Positions 24,375 to 32,763 of a stretch of 64,000 nucleotides of DNA are shown here, piece after piece. Each line of letters begins with the position of its first letter. The stretch's first letter is position 1. The position numbers were made by a program, and so were the translations under genes. This stretch comes from Leadbetterella sp. GTDB lineage: Bacteria > Bacteroidota > Bacteroidia > Cytophagales > Spirosomataceae. The stretch is taken from contig JAHBUH010000014.1 of assembly GCA_019638185.1 (NCBI GenBank), forward strand, positions 1 through 64,000, read 5' to 3'. The notes under the pieces are model-generated. The model saw only the letters and a program-made list of their open reading frames with translations, searched no databases and was not told the origin of the DNA.

Positions 24375-24878
24375 TCAGGCACTGATCACCTTCTCAAAAG
24401 CCCGCCGCGCACTCCCCCTGAAATACACTTCACCGCAATAGGTGTAGCCCAGCTTATCCAGGATATGCAGCATGGGGCCGTTATCAAAGTTAGTATCTAC
24501 CTTAATGCTGAACACGCCGTTTTCCTTTGCTATCTTTTCCAGTTCAATAAAGAAAAACGTGGCCACGCCCTTGCCCTTAGCCAATGGAGAAGCCGCTACC
24601 CGGTGAACACCCACATATGCGCCATCGGTGAGCCATTTGCCTTCGATATCGTTATAGGCCGGTTCCTCATCAAAAATGATGGCACCATAAGCTAGCAAAG
24701 TGCCTTCATCATCTACCACATACGAATAGCCTTTCTCAAAATCGGCACGGATAGAATCCGGGTTAGGATAGCCGTCCTGCCACTGCCGGCTGCCGTCAAG
24801 CCGGCGGCGTTCTATCGCATACTGAACGATTTCCCAGATGGCTGGCAGCTCACTTTCCAGGGCTTTTCTTAATACCAT
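24375..24878 (-). CDS. GNAT-family N-acetyltransferase
   Basis: 167 residues. GNAT core with motif A around VGVHRVAASPLAKGKGVATF (R/Q-x-x-G-x-G/A variant KGKGVA) and IKVDTNFDNGPMLHILDKLG as the C-terminal part of the fold. It acetylates an amine from acetyl-CoA in the cytoplasm; the acceptor cannot be told. It stands alone and ends the region of decayed genes. Confidence 0.87.
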   Translation of the reverse strand: MVLRKALESELPAIWEIVQYAIERRRLDGSRQWQDGYPNPDSIRADFEKGYSYVVDDEGTLLAYGAIIFDEEPAYNDIEGKWLTDGAYVGVHRVAASPLAKGKGVATFFFIELEKIAKENGVFSIKVDTNFDNGPMLHILDKLGYTYCGEVYFRGSARRAFEKVISA

Positions 24879-25046
24879 TGTTTTACGGTTTTCGGTGGCC
24901 CAAAATTAGGGATTTTTATTGAATCCCGGAGTTACCAATAGGTTAATTCTACCGTATCAACCGGTCTCCGGACTCGCGTTCCTCATCCGAACCCGTGCCT
25001 ATCCCCATGAAGCTGAAAACGGTCTCTTTTTACAGCTATTTTGCCT

Positions 25047-25054
25047 TATATTTG
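25047..25054 (+). promoter_or_regulatory. -7 promoter element (TATATTTG) of the membrane AraC gene
   Basis: Matches TAnnTTTG and would start transcription near 25060, a dozen bases before the GTG at 25072. This supports that start. A T-rich -33 region lies upstream, without clear consensus. Confidence 0.5.
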
Positions 25055-25071
25055 CGCTTAAATGATCCGTT

Positions 25072-26106
25072 GTGAAAACCAGTACTGAAATATTGTTCCT
25101 CCTGAGCGCGGCGGGTACCTTAAACGGTTTGATCCTGGCGATCTATTTATTTTTCAGCCGGAAAAACAAATCCGTCTCCGGCATCTTCCTGGCATTTTTG
25201 CTGCTGATGCTTTCTATCCGGATCGGGAAGTCGGTTTTCCTTTATTTCAGTAGCGACCTGCTCCATATCTACCTGCAGATCGGGCTTTCTGCCTGTTTAT
25301 TCATCGGCCCTGCCCTCTATTGTTACACCCACGCCAGCTTTACCCATTACGAGCGGATTCCAAGGGCATGGTTAGTGATGCTGGGCCTGTTGCTTTTCCT
25401 TGTGATAGCCGCAGGAACCGCTTTTCCTTACCAGTATCATCCCGGGGCCTGGAACCGGGTAATTATTCCCTATATTATTTACGGCGAATGGCTGGTTTTC
25501 CAGCTCATAACGCTGTTTGTCTTGTGGAAAAACCGGCAGGAGGCCGTAAAAAAGCCCCTGGTTACTTCTGTGGTTATCGGCAATTTCCTCATCGTTCTGG
25601 CCTATATACTAGCCATTCTGAACTGGATACCCGGCTCCTATATCCTGGGCGCCATCATGTACTCCTTCATTCTGTACATTTCCCTCTTTATGGTCATTAA
25701 TAAAAGAAAGCTGGAGAAGCAGGAAGAAACTGACAAATACCAGAACAGGAAAATAGCGGAGAAGGATGCCCTGCCTATCATTAACCGCCTGGAAAATACT
25801 ATCACAGCCGCCAATCTTTACCGGGACCCCGAACTGAAACTCAATAACCTGGCTCAAAAGCTCAATATTCCCGCCCACCAGCTTTCGCAGGTATTGAACG
25901 ATAACCTGGGAAAAAGCTTCTCCACCTTCATCAATGAATACCGGATCAACGAAGCGGCGGAAAGGATCCTCCGGGAGCCGCACATCAAAATCGAAGAAAT
26001 CGGTTACGAAGTAGGCTTCAATTCCAAGTCGGCCTTCTTCATCGCATTTAAAAAAATCAAAAATACGACCCCGCTAAAATACAGGGAGCAGCGTACTGAT
26101 TTATAA
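25072..26106 (+). CDS. AraC-family regulator with N-terminal membrane domain
   Basis: 344 residues from a GTG. About seven hydrophobic segments fill residues 8-215 (TEILFLLSAAGTLNGLILAI onward). A C-terminal AraC HTH follows (about 240-340: LNNLAQKLNIPAHQLSQVLN, FINEYRINEAAERIL, IEEIGYEVGFNSKSAFFIAF). Regulators of this build are frequent in Bacteroidota and sense an unknown signal at the membrane. The outer-membrane receptor gene that follows in the same direction (26182) has its own -7 box and is the likely target. Confidence 0.88.
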   Translation: MKTSTEILFLLSAAGTLNGLILAIYLFFSRKNKSVSGIFLAFLLLMLSIRIGKSVFLYFSSDLLHIYLQIGLSACLFIGPALYCYTHASFTHYERIPRAWLVMLGLLLFLVIAAGTAFPYQYHPGAWNRVIIPYIIYGEWLVFQLITLFVLWKNRQEAVKKPLVTSVVIGNFLIVLAYILAILNWIPGSYILGAIMYSFILYISLFMVINKRKLEKQEETDKYQNRKIAEKDALPIINRLENTITAANLYRDPELKLNNLAQKLNIPAHQLSQVLNDNLGKSFSTFINEYRINEAAERILREPHIKIEEIGYEVGFNSKSAFFIAFKKIKNTTPLKYREQRTDL

Positions 26107-26157
26107 ATCGGAACTTCTGAATTCCGAAATAAGAACTACTGTGGAATGAGGCCCGGA

Positions 26158-26165
26158 TAGTTTTG
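26158..26165 (+). promoter_or_regulatory. -7 promoter element (TAGTTTTG) of the outer-membrane receptor gene
   Basis: Matches TAnnTTTG 16 bases before the ATG at 26182. No -33 box of the usual kind is seen at the right distance, which would fit a promoter needing an activator such as the upstream AraC protein. Confidence 0.5.
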
Positions 26166-26181
26166 TGCAAAAATTATTTTC

Positions 26182-28554
26182 ATGAAACTCTTCCTTCTGT
26201 TTCTGTTCGGCACGGTAACCGCTTTTTCACAGACCTCCGTACGGGGTATCGTAAGCAATACCGAAAACCGGGAGCCCCTCTCCTCCGCCTATATTTACCG
26301 GGTTTCCGCGGCAGACAGCAGCATCCGCCTGCTGACCATCACCGACTCGCTGGGAAGGTTTCAGCTTGAACTTCAGGATACTTCTCAGGTCACCCTCCGG
26401 ATAGCCGCTGTAGGATTTGAAAGCCGGACAATCGTTCTTCAGCCGGGCCAGGCTTCCATAGAGCTCGACCCCATCTACCTGTCACCCGGCACCACGCTCC
26501 TGGATGCTGTGGTGGTCCGGTCGGCCATCCCCTCTTTCACCAGCAATGCCGGAAATACCGTATTCAGGATAGCCGCTAACCCGGAGCTGACCACTACGCC
26601 TAATGTAATGGAAACCCTGAAGCGGATTCCGGGGCTGATGGTGAGCGGCGAAAACGCGATCCTCATGACCAACGGGGTATCGCCGGAAGTATTTATCGAC
26701 GGCAAGCCTTTGCATCTGAACGGCCCTGAGCTGGTCTCTTATCTGCAGGGCTTATCTCCGGAAAGGGTTTTGTCCGTGGAACTGATTACCAATCCGCCTG
26801 CCCGGTACGACGGCGAGTTCAAAGCCATTATCGATATCCGTTTAAAGAAAACTACCCGTACCGGCTGGACGGCCGGTTATAGCGGCCAGCTAGAACAAAA
26901 TGAGCTGACGGGTACGTATCAGAACCTGAACCTGGCGCTTAACCGGCATCCGCTGCAGGTCTTTGCTACATTCAATTACGCAGGCGGTAAAACCATCTAC
27001 CGGTATGCTGCTTTTCAGCATCTGCCCGATACCCGTTTCATGACCACCCGGCTGTACCAGGCTAACGGCCAGAATAATTACAATCTGCAAACCGGCCTCG
27101 AATATGCCATTGACTCCAAAAATAACCTGCGGGCCCTGGTAAGATATTATCGTCCGGATAATGACCGGGAGCGCCGGGGCGATATCCTGACACTGGCCCA
27201 GAACAAAAAAGACACCGCGTTTCACTACTTAAACACGAATCCGCTTCATTACGAGCAAAAAAACCTGGCTCTGACCCTGGATTATGCACTAAAGCTGAAA
27301 AACTTTCAACTGGACCTGCTGGCGAACCGCCTGGCTGTTCGTAACGCCCAAAACGATGATTTCCTCAATACGAATGCGGCAGACGGAAGCCGGATCGACT
27401 ACTGGGAGTCGGATTTAAAGAACCGATTCCTGATCCACAGCCTGCAGGCCGACCTGTCGCAAAAGCTGAAAAACTGGACGGTGGAGGGCGGGATCAAAAC
27501 GGTGAACTCCGTTTCCGCTAATCATCTCCGGTTTGATGTATGGAACCCCGGTAGCGAATCGCTGATCTATGACCCGGCCCGGAGCAATGTTTTTCAATAT
27601 ACCGAAAAGATCTGGGCTTTCTACCTGGCTTTTACCGGCACCTGGGAGAAGCTGACACTCAACGGCGGGTTACGAACAGAGCATACCCGCTCGGTTTCCC
27701 AATCCGTTTCGCTCGACTCCGTAGTGCATAACCGTTATACCAAATGGCTGCCCTCTCTCAGTGCCGTTTATACGATCAACCCTCACCAGGACATCACCTT
27801 TTCTTTTTCCGGCCGGCTCACCCGGCCTAATTTTACCCAGTTAAATCCTTTCCGGTTTTATTTCAGCGTGTTTAATTACTGGATCGGCAATCCCTATCTT
27901 TTACCGGCAGCAAGAACCCAGCTCGCGGTCAGCTATCGTTACCGGCAGTTCCGGATAGAAACCCATCTGGGTAAAGAACGGGATGTGCTGGCCCGCTACC
28001 CCATGTACGATTCATTAACCAATGAAATGGCTTTCCTGGGGGCCAACTTTCCCCAAAAGAACTTTGCCAATGTGGTCATCAGCTTCCCGGTCACCATCAC
28101 TCCCTGGTGGAAGCTGAGCTACCAGTTTTCAGGGTATTACAACAAAGAAAAAACGCCTTACCTGAACGAAGTTTTTGACCTCAATGTCTACAATTACGTT
28201 ACCCGCCTTAACCAGACCTTTTCACTCCCCCGGAATACGGTGCTGAATCTCCTGGTCAATTATGAATCGCAGACGGGTAACAGCCTCTATATTATCCGGC
28301 CCATGCATAACATTGACCTGAGTGTTCAGAAAACCTGGATCCAGGGAAACCTGGGCGTAAAGCTGGCCTTCCTTGATATTTTTGATACCTACCGCCAATA
28401 CCTGGTTTTCAGGCGTAAAGACATCATCAACAATGAGTTTTACCATTGGTGGGGAGCCCGGAAAGCCCAGTTGACTTTGACGTATAACCTGGGGAATTCC
28501 AGGTTCAATACCCACAGGCCCACGGTAACGGATGAGGAGGCGAGAACGAGATAA
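26182..28554 (+). CDS. Outer-membrane beta-barrel protein of the TonB-dependent receptor type
   Basis: 790 residues with a signal peptide (MKLFLLFLFGTVTAFSQ). A carboxypeptidase-regulatory-like domain (about 20-100, SVRGIVSNTENREPLSSAYI), a plug-like region (NVMETLKRIPGLMVSG, EVFIDGKPL) and a large beta-barrel with repeated outer-membrane strands follow. The layout matches the OMP_b-brl_3 group, which lack a SusD partner. None is present here. The ligand is unknown; peptides, siderophores and metals are typical for this group. A degenerate repeat separates it from the convergent paoC gene. Confidence 0.85.
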   Translation: MKLFLLFLFGTVTAFSQTSVRGIVSNTENREPLSSAYIYRVSAADSSIRLLTITDSLGRFQLELQDTSQVTLRIAAVGFESRTIVLQPGQASIELDPIYLSPGTTLLDAVVVRSAIPSFTSNAGNTVFRIAANPELTTTPNVMETLKRIPGLMVSGENAILMTNGVSPEVFIDGKPLHLNGPELVSYLQGLSPERVLSVELITNPPARYDGEFKAIIDIRLKKTTRTGWTAGYSGQLEQNELTGTYQNLNLALNRHPLQVFATFNYAGGKTIYRYAAFQHLPDTRFMTTRLYQANGQNNYNLQTGLEYAIDSKNNLRALVRYYRPDNDRERRGDILTLAQNKKDTAFHYLNTNPLHYEQKNLALTLDYALKLKNFQLDLLANRLAVRNAQNDDFLNTNAADGSRIDYWESDLKNRFLIHSLQADLSQKLKNWTVEGGIKTVNSVSANHLRFDVWNPGSESLIYDPARSNVFQYTEKIWAFYLAFTGTWEKLTLNGGLRTEHTRSVSQSVSLDSVVHNRYTKWLPSLSAVYTINPHQDITFSFSGRLTRPNFTQLNPFRFYFSVFNYWIGNPYLLPAARTQLAVSYRYRQFRIETHLGKERDVLARYPMYDSLTNEMAFLGANFPQKNFANVVISFPVTITPWWKLSYQFSGYYNKEKTPYLNEVFDLNVYNYVTRLNQTFSLPRNTVLNLLVNYESQTGNSLYIIRPMHNIDLSVQKTWIQGNLGVKLAFLDIFDTYRQYLVFRRKDIINNEFYHWWGARKAQLTLTYNLGNSRFNTHRPTVTDEEARTR

Positions 28555-28582
28555 TCTGTAAATGATGAGGGACCAGCAGGCC

Positions 28583-28620
28583 CGGTTTCCGGGAGCTTCG
28601 CTTGCAAACCGGCACGGCCG
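28583..28620. repeat. Degenerate fragment of the GGTTCTC repeat family
   Basis: GGTTTCCGGGAGCTTCGCTT and the following GCAAACCGGCAC parallel the GAGCTTCGCTCGCAAACTTC stretch of copy A with several changes. It sits between convergent genes like the other copies. Confidence 0.4.
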
Positions 28621-28627
28621 TTTACCC

Positions 28628-30838
28628 TTATGCAATTATCTTATCCGGCGTAACCGGCAGATCCCGCAGCCGTTTCCCGGTGGCGTTATAAATGGCATTG
28701 GTGATGGCCGCTGCCACACCAATGATCCCCACCTCGCCCAGTCCTTTGGCGCCCGAAGGGTTAATATTCACATCGGGTTTGTTGATAAACGCCACTTCAA
28801 TGACCGGGGTATCGGCATTTACCGCAAAATGATACCCGGCCAGGTCATTAGCAATCAACCCGCCCACACGGGCATCGATCAGCATCTCCTCCATCAGGGC
28901 CATGCCTATGCCGCCCGTTACTGCGCCTGACATCTGGTTAGCTGCCGCCTGGGCATTAATGATCTTACCGCCATCCGCCACACAAACGTATTTTTCAACC
29001 TTCACCCGGCCGGTGCGGCGGTTTACACGGAGCTTCGCAAAATGGGCTGACGTGGAGCAGAAAGCAAATTTCTGCCGCTCTTCACCCGGCCCCGAGCTGG
29101 CCTCCAGCTCAAGGCTTTTCAGATCATTCTTCTCCCAGATCTGGTGGTAGCTCACCACGGCACCGGGATTGGTTTTCAGGGCTATACCCTTATCGGTCAA
29201 CTGCACCTCATCGGCTTTCAGGCCCTGAAATGCCGGGTTAATGCCTGCTGCATATTCTGCCAGGCGGGTTTTCAGGTCATTGCTAACCGCCACCACGGCG
29301 CCACTCACCGAAGAGAGCCCGGTACTACCGCCCTGGCTGGGGGCTGCCGGCAGGCTGGAATGCCCCAGCTCTATCGTAATTCTGTTTTTGGGAATGCCTG
29401 TTACCTCGTGGGCGATATTCCGCATGCCGGTGCCCGTACCCGTACCGATGTCGGTCATGGCGGTACGCACCGACACGCTGCCGTCTTTCTGCATTACTAT
29501 ACCCGCACTGGCATAGCCCCTTCCGGCATTCCATGCGCCTACGGCCATGCCGTAACCCGTAGCCCAGTCGCCCTCCAAAAGCTGCAAAGGCTTCGATGGA
29601 CGCTTTTCCCAGCCTATCATCCGCGCCCCGGTTTCAATACACTCGTTCATGTAATTGGTAGACCAGGGCAGGCCGTTGTTAGGATGCTTATCGATGGCTG
29701 TATTCTTCAGGCGCAGTGCCACGGGATCCATGTTCAGCACATAGCTCAGCTCATCGATGGCGCTTTCTATGGCAAAATCCCCGGTGCAGTCGCCCGGCCC
29801 CCGCATCCAGGTAGGGGTGCTGAGGTTCAGCGGTACCAGTGCCCCTTCGGTCTTCAGGTTAGGGATATGATAGATGAGTCGGGTCACTCCGGTGATCCAT
29901 TCGTTAAAATCCTCGTAGGTGGATGTGCCGTTCATGGCCTGGTGCCAGCCGCCCAGGAAACGACCCTCCCGGTCAGCCCCCAGCTTTACTTTCTGCCACG
30001 ACGCCGGCCGGTAGCCCGTCAGCATAAACATCTGCGGCCGGGTAAGCATCAGCTTCACCGGGCGCTTCACCATTTTTGCGGCCATCGCCGCCGCCAGGGT
30101 ATTAGACCATACCCGTAGCCCCGAACCGAAGCCCCCGCCTACAAACTCACTGAACACTTCAATATTTTCAGCCGGAATCTCAAAAACCCGTCCTACGGTC
30201 CGCTGTACATTATTTACGCCCTGGTTTTTATCATACAGCTTCAGCCGGTCAGCCGCCACCCAGTGGGCTATGGTGGCGTGCATCTCCATGGGGTTATGGA
30301 TTTCCGCCGCTATGGTATATTCGGCTTCCACGGTAGCGGCCGCCTGGCTCCAGGCCTCCGGGCTCCCTTTCTCCCGCCCGGTAGAAGCTAAGGTTGCTTT
30401 TCTTCGTGCCTTATCAAAATCCAACTCAAATGGCCCCGCCTCATACTCCCCTTCTACCAGGGAGGCGGCATAAGTGGCCTCCTCCAGCGTGCGGGCCACC
30501 ACCAGGGCTATCGGCTGGCCTTTGAAAAAAATCCGGTCGGTATGGAAAACGGCCAGTCCCAGCCGGGATTCCCGTATTTTCGTTTCATCCGAAAAACCCG
30601 AAACCACCGGCTTATTCAGATGCGTAAGGATCTCTATCACCCCCTCCGCCTCTTTTGCTTTCTCCACTTTCACTGATTTCAGCTTCCCGGCCGCCAGGGT
30701 ACTTACTGCAAATACCCCATAGCAAACTTCTTCCACCGGGTACTCGGCTGCATATTTCCCGCTACCGGTCACTTTCTCCCGGGCTTCCACCCGCCCGTCT
30801 GCGGGCGGTGGCGCCCCACACGTATCTATTATTTTCAT
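28628..30838 (-). CDS. paoC: Molybdopterin-binding subunit of a PaoABC-type aldehyde oxidoreductase
   Basis: 736 residues, xanthine oxidase family large subunit (Ald_Xan_dh_C and the two molybdopterin domains). GGGFGSGLRVW, QGGSTGLSSVSGAV and GAKGLGEVGIIG are the cofactor contacts; the Glu in GLGEVG is the catalytic base of the family. The enzyme oxidises aldehydes in the periplasm in E. coli (PaoABC). It is the third gene after the iron-sulfur and FAD subunits, but a 138-base gap containing a repeat separates it from paoB. No PaoD-like maturation factor is present in the window. Confidence 0.92.
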   Translation of the reverse strand: MKIIDTCGAPPPADGRVEAREKVTGSGKYAAEYPVEEVCYGVFAVSTLAAGKLKSVKVEKAKEAEGVIEILTHLNKPVVSGFSDETKIRESRLGLAVFHTDRIFFKGQPIALVVARTLEEATYAASLVEGEYEAGPFELDFDKARRKATLASTGREKGSPEAWSQAAATVEAEYTIAAEIHNPMEMHATIAHWVAADRLKLYDKNQGVNNVQRTVGRVFEIPAENIEVFSEFVGGGFGSGLRVWSNTLAAAMAAKMVKRPVKLMLTRPQMFMLTGYRPASWQKVKLGADREGRFLGGWHQAMNGTSTYEDFNEWITGVTRLIYHIPNLKTEGALVPLNLSTPTWMRGPGDCTGDFAIESAIDELSYVLNMDPVALRLKNTAIDKHPNNGLPWSTNYMNECIETGARMIGWEKRPSKPLQLLEGDWATGYGMAVGAWNAGRGYASAGIVMQKDGSVSVRTAMTDIGTGTGTGMRNIAHEVTGIPKNRITIELGHSSLPAAPSQGGSTGLSSVSGAVVAVSNDLKTRLAEYAAGINPAFQGLKADEVQLTDKGIALKTNPGAVVSYHQIWEKNDLKSLELEASSGPGEERQKFAFCSTSAHFAKLRVNRRTGRVKVEKYVCVADGGKIINAQAAANQMSGAVTGGIGMALMEEMLIDARVGGLIANDLAGYHFAVNADTPVIEVAFINKPDVNINPSGAKGLGEVGIIGVAAAITNAIYNATGKRLRDLPVTPDKIIA

Positions 30839-30848
30839 TTGTCTGAAA

Positions 30849-30973
30849 TTTAGATTTTAGAAATTAGATATTAGCTGCAGCGGAGCATTTTATTCATAGG
30901 AGCAGACCACTTACCACGGAGAGACACTCGCCAGGCACATCTAACTCCTAACCGCTAATAGCTAACTGCTCAT
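30849..30973. repeat. Low-complexity TTAGATTTTAG/AGCTAACTGCTC spacer between paoB and paoC
   Basis: TTTAGATTTTAGAAATTAGA at 30849 and CTAACTCCTAACCGCTAATA near 30941 are imperfect copies of short TAGA/CTAA units of opposite polarity around about 70 ordinary bases. They form an AGCTAT-type spacer related to 5684-5724. Confidence 0.45.
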
Positions 30974-30976
30974 AAT

Positions 30977-31969
30977 TTATTGTTTATAGCTCTCCTGGGT
31001 TATACAATTTTCCAATGCCGTTTCCACCGCCCCTTTCAGCATAGGCACCTTAAAGGCATTTCCGGCCAGGGGTTTTATCCCTTTCACTACCCGTTCTGCC
31101 GCACCGGCAAACACCTCCGCCGAGGGCGCTTTCCCTTTCAGAAACTCCTCCGCCTCATACCAGCGCCAGGGTTTATGCGCCACCCCGCCCGAAGCCAGCC
31201 GGGCCGCCGTGATCTTCCCGTTTTCCAGGTGCAACGCCGCCGCCACTGAAACCAGGGCAAAGGCATAGGAGGTGCGGTCGCGCAGTTTCAGGTAGGCAAA
31301 ATGCTGATGAAAAGGATTCTCAGGGATATACACATGCGTGATCAGGGCATTTTCCGGGAGGGTGTTATCCTTCCAGGGCGTAGCTTCCGGCAGCTTATGA
31401 AAATCACGAAAAGATATGCTTTTCTCCTTCTTCTCCCGGGTCATGATTTTCACCTCGGCGTCCAGCGCCGCCAGGGCCACACAGAGGTCTGAGGGATGCA
31501 CGGTCACACACTGGGCATTATAGCCCACTATGGCGCTCATCCGCTCGGCACCGTGCAGGGCGCCGCAGCCGCTGTTTGGCTTACGTTTATTGCAGGGGGT
31601 ACTTACATCGTAAAAATACGGGCATCGCGTGCGCTGCAGCAGGTTCCCGCCCACACTGGCCATATTCCTGATCTGGGGGGAAGCTCCGGCCAGCACAGCC
31701 CGGGCCACCAGCGGGTAGCGGGCCAGGATGTCTTTGTTCAAGGTCAGATCGGTATTCCGGGCCATGACTCCTATTAAAAGGCCCCGGCCGGATACAGCGA
31801 TGTCTTTCGGTAACGCAGAAGACACATCCAGCAGCGCTTCCGGCTGGGCAATGTGCTTCTTCATCAGGTCTACCAGGTTAGTGCCACCGGCAATAAACTG
31901 CGCCTCCGCTTTCTTATCTTTCAGGGCTTCCGCCGCATTATTCATTTTTTGAAATGCAAAGGGTCTCAT
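30977..31969 (-). CDS. paoB: FAD-binding subunit of a PaoABC-type aldehyde oxidoreductase
   Basis: 330 residues. FAD_binding_5 domain (GGTNLVDLMKKHIAQPEALL, RNMASVGGNLLQR) followed by the CO_dehydrogenase flavoprotein C-terminal domain. A cysteine-bearing insertion (TRCPYFYD, STPCNKR, SGCGA) is characteristic of the PaoB/YagS branch, which holds an extra [4Fe-4S] cluster absent from ordinary xanthine dehydrogenases. It overlaps paoA by 4 bases. Confidence 0.92.
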   Translation of the reverse strand: MRPFAFQKMNNAAEALKDKKAEAQFIAGGTNLVDLMKKHIAQPEALLDVSSALPKDIAVSGRGLLIGVMARNTDLTLNKDILARYPLVARAVLAGASPQIRNMASVGGNLLQRTRCPYFYDVSTPCNKRKPNSGCGALHGAERMSAIVGYNAQCVTVHPSDLCVALAALDAEVKIMTREKKEKSISFRDFHKLPEATPWKDNTLPENALITHVYIPENPFHQHFAYLKLRDRTSYAFALVSVAAALHLENGKITAARLASGGVAHKPWRWYEAEEFLKGKAPSAEVFAGAAERVVKGIKPLAGNAFKVPMLKGAVETALENCITQESYKQ

Positions 31970-32556
31970 TGGGCAGCAACTTTTTGAATGGACTGAACTA
32001 TACCGTTATACGCACCACAGCGACAAAGATTACCGCTCATAAACTCTTTGATCTCTTCCACAGAGCCGGTCCGCCCCTCTTTCACACAGGCTACCGCCGC
32101 CATGATCTGACCGGGTGTACAATACCCGCACTGGAAGCCGTCGCACTCTATAAAAGCCTGCTGCATGGGGTGAAGCTCATTCCCCTCAGCCAGCCCTTCA
32201 ATGGTGGTCACCTCCTGCCCGGGCACCATAGCGGCCAGGGTCAGGCAGGAAAGCACCCGCTCGCCGTTAATATGCACGGTACAGGCACCGCACTGCCCGT
32301 GATCACATCCCTTTTTGGATCCGGTAAGGCCCAGGTTTTCCCGCAGGAGGTCCAGCAGGGTGGTCCGGCTGTCGGCCAGCACCTCATACTCCCGTTTATT
32401 CACCTTGATTTTGAGCGGAAGGGTTTGCTTAGGAGGCAGCACCACGTTTTCCACGTCCACATAAAATGCCTTCACTCCGGCCGGCAGTGCTGCCAAAGCC
32501 GTAAAAGCTACCGACGACCTCAGGAAGAAGCGCCGGCTATACTGATGTTTTGTCAT
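31966..32556 (-). CDS. paoA: [2Fe-2S] subunit of a PaoABC-type aldehyde oxidoreductase, Tat-exported
   Basis: 196 residues from the ATG at 32556, chosen because it gives the Tat signal KHQYSRRFFLRSSVAFTALA; an upstream in-frame ATG at 32616 would only add an unconserved lead. Plant-type [2Fe-2S] cysteines occur in KKGCDHGQCGACTVHINGER and the later Cys of RVLSC, and the second cluster in CGYCTPGQ and GNLCRCGAYNGI. This subunit carries the export signal for the whole heterotrimer and passes electrons out. Confidence 0.92.
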   Translation of the reverse strand: MTKHQYSRRFFLRSSVAFTALAALPAGVKAFYVDVENVVLPPKQTLPLKIKVNKREYEVLADSRTTLLDLLRENLGLTGSKKGCDHGQCGACTVHINGERVLSCLTLAAMVPGQEVTTIEGLAEGNELHPMQQAFIECDGFQCGYCTPGQIMAAVACVKEGRTGSVEEIKEFMSGNLCRCGAYNGIVQSIQKVAAQ

Positions 32557-32637
32557 GCCCAAGAAAATTAAAAACCGACTCAATTTAGGAAAAACCGGGT
32601 ATAATCCATGCTTCACAGGGCTTCATTTTCCGTCTTC

Positions 32638-32673
32638 CGGCTAAATTCCCCGCTAAAGCACGGGGCTTAGCCG
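32638..32673 (-). terminator. Hairpin downstream of the ABC transporter genes
   Basis: CGGCTAA...CCCCG (32638-32652) pairs with CGGGGCTTAGCCG (32661-32673) around an eight-base loop. It lies between the end of the ABC permease gene and paoA, both on the minus strand, and probably ends the ABC transcript. No strong T-run follows on the minus strand. Confidence 0.5.
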
Positions 32674-32763
32674 CAGGTTATAAAAATATATCCACCTGCT
32701 CTCTTTAAGATTACGGCTTTCCGTTACCTTATAAATCACCCATCCCGTAACCCTGCAGACTGC

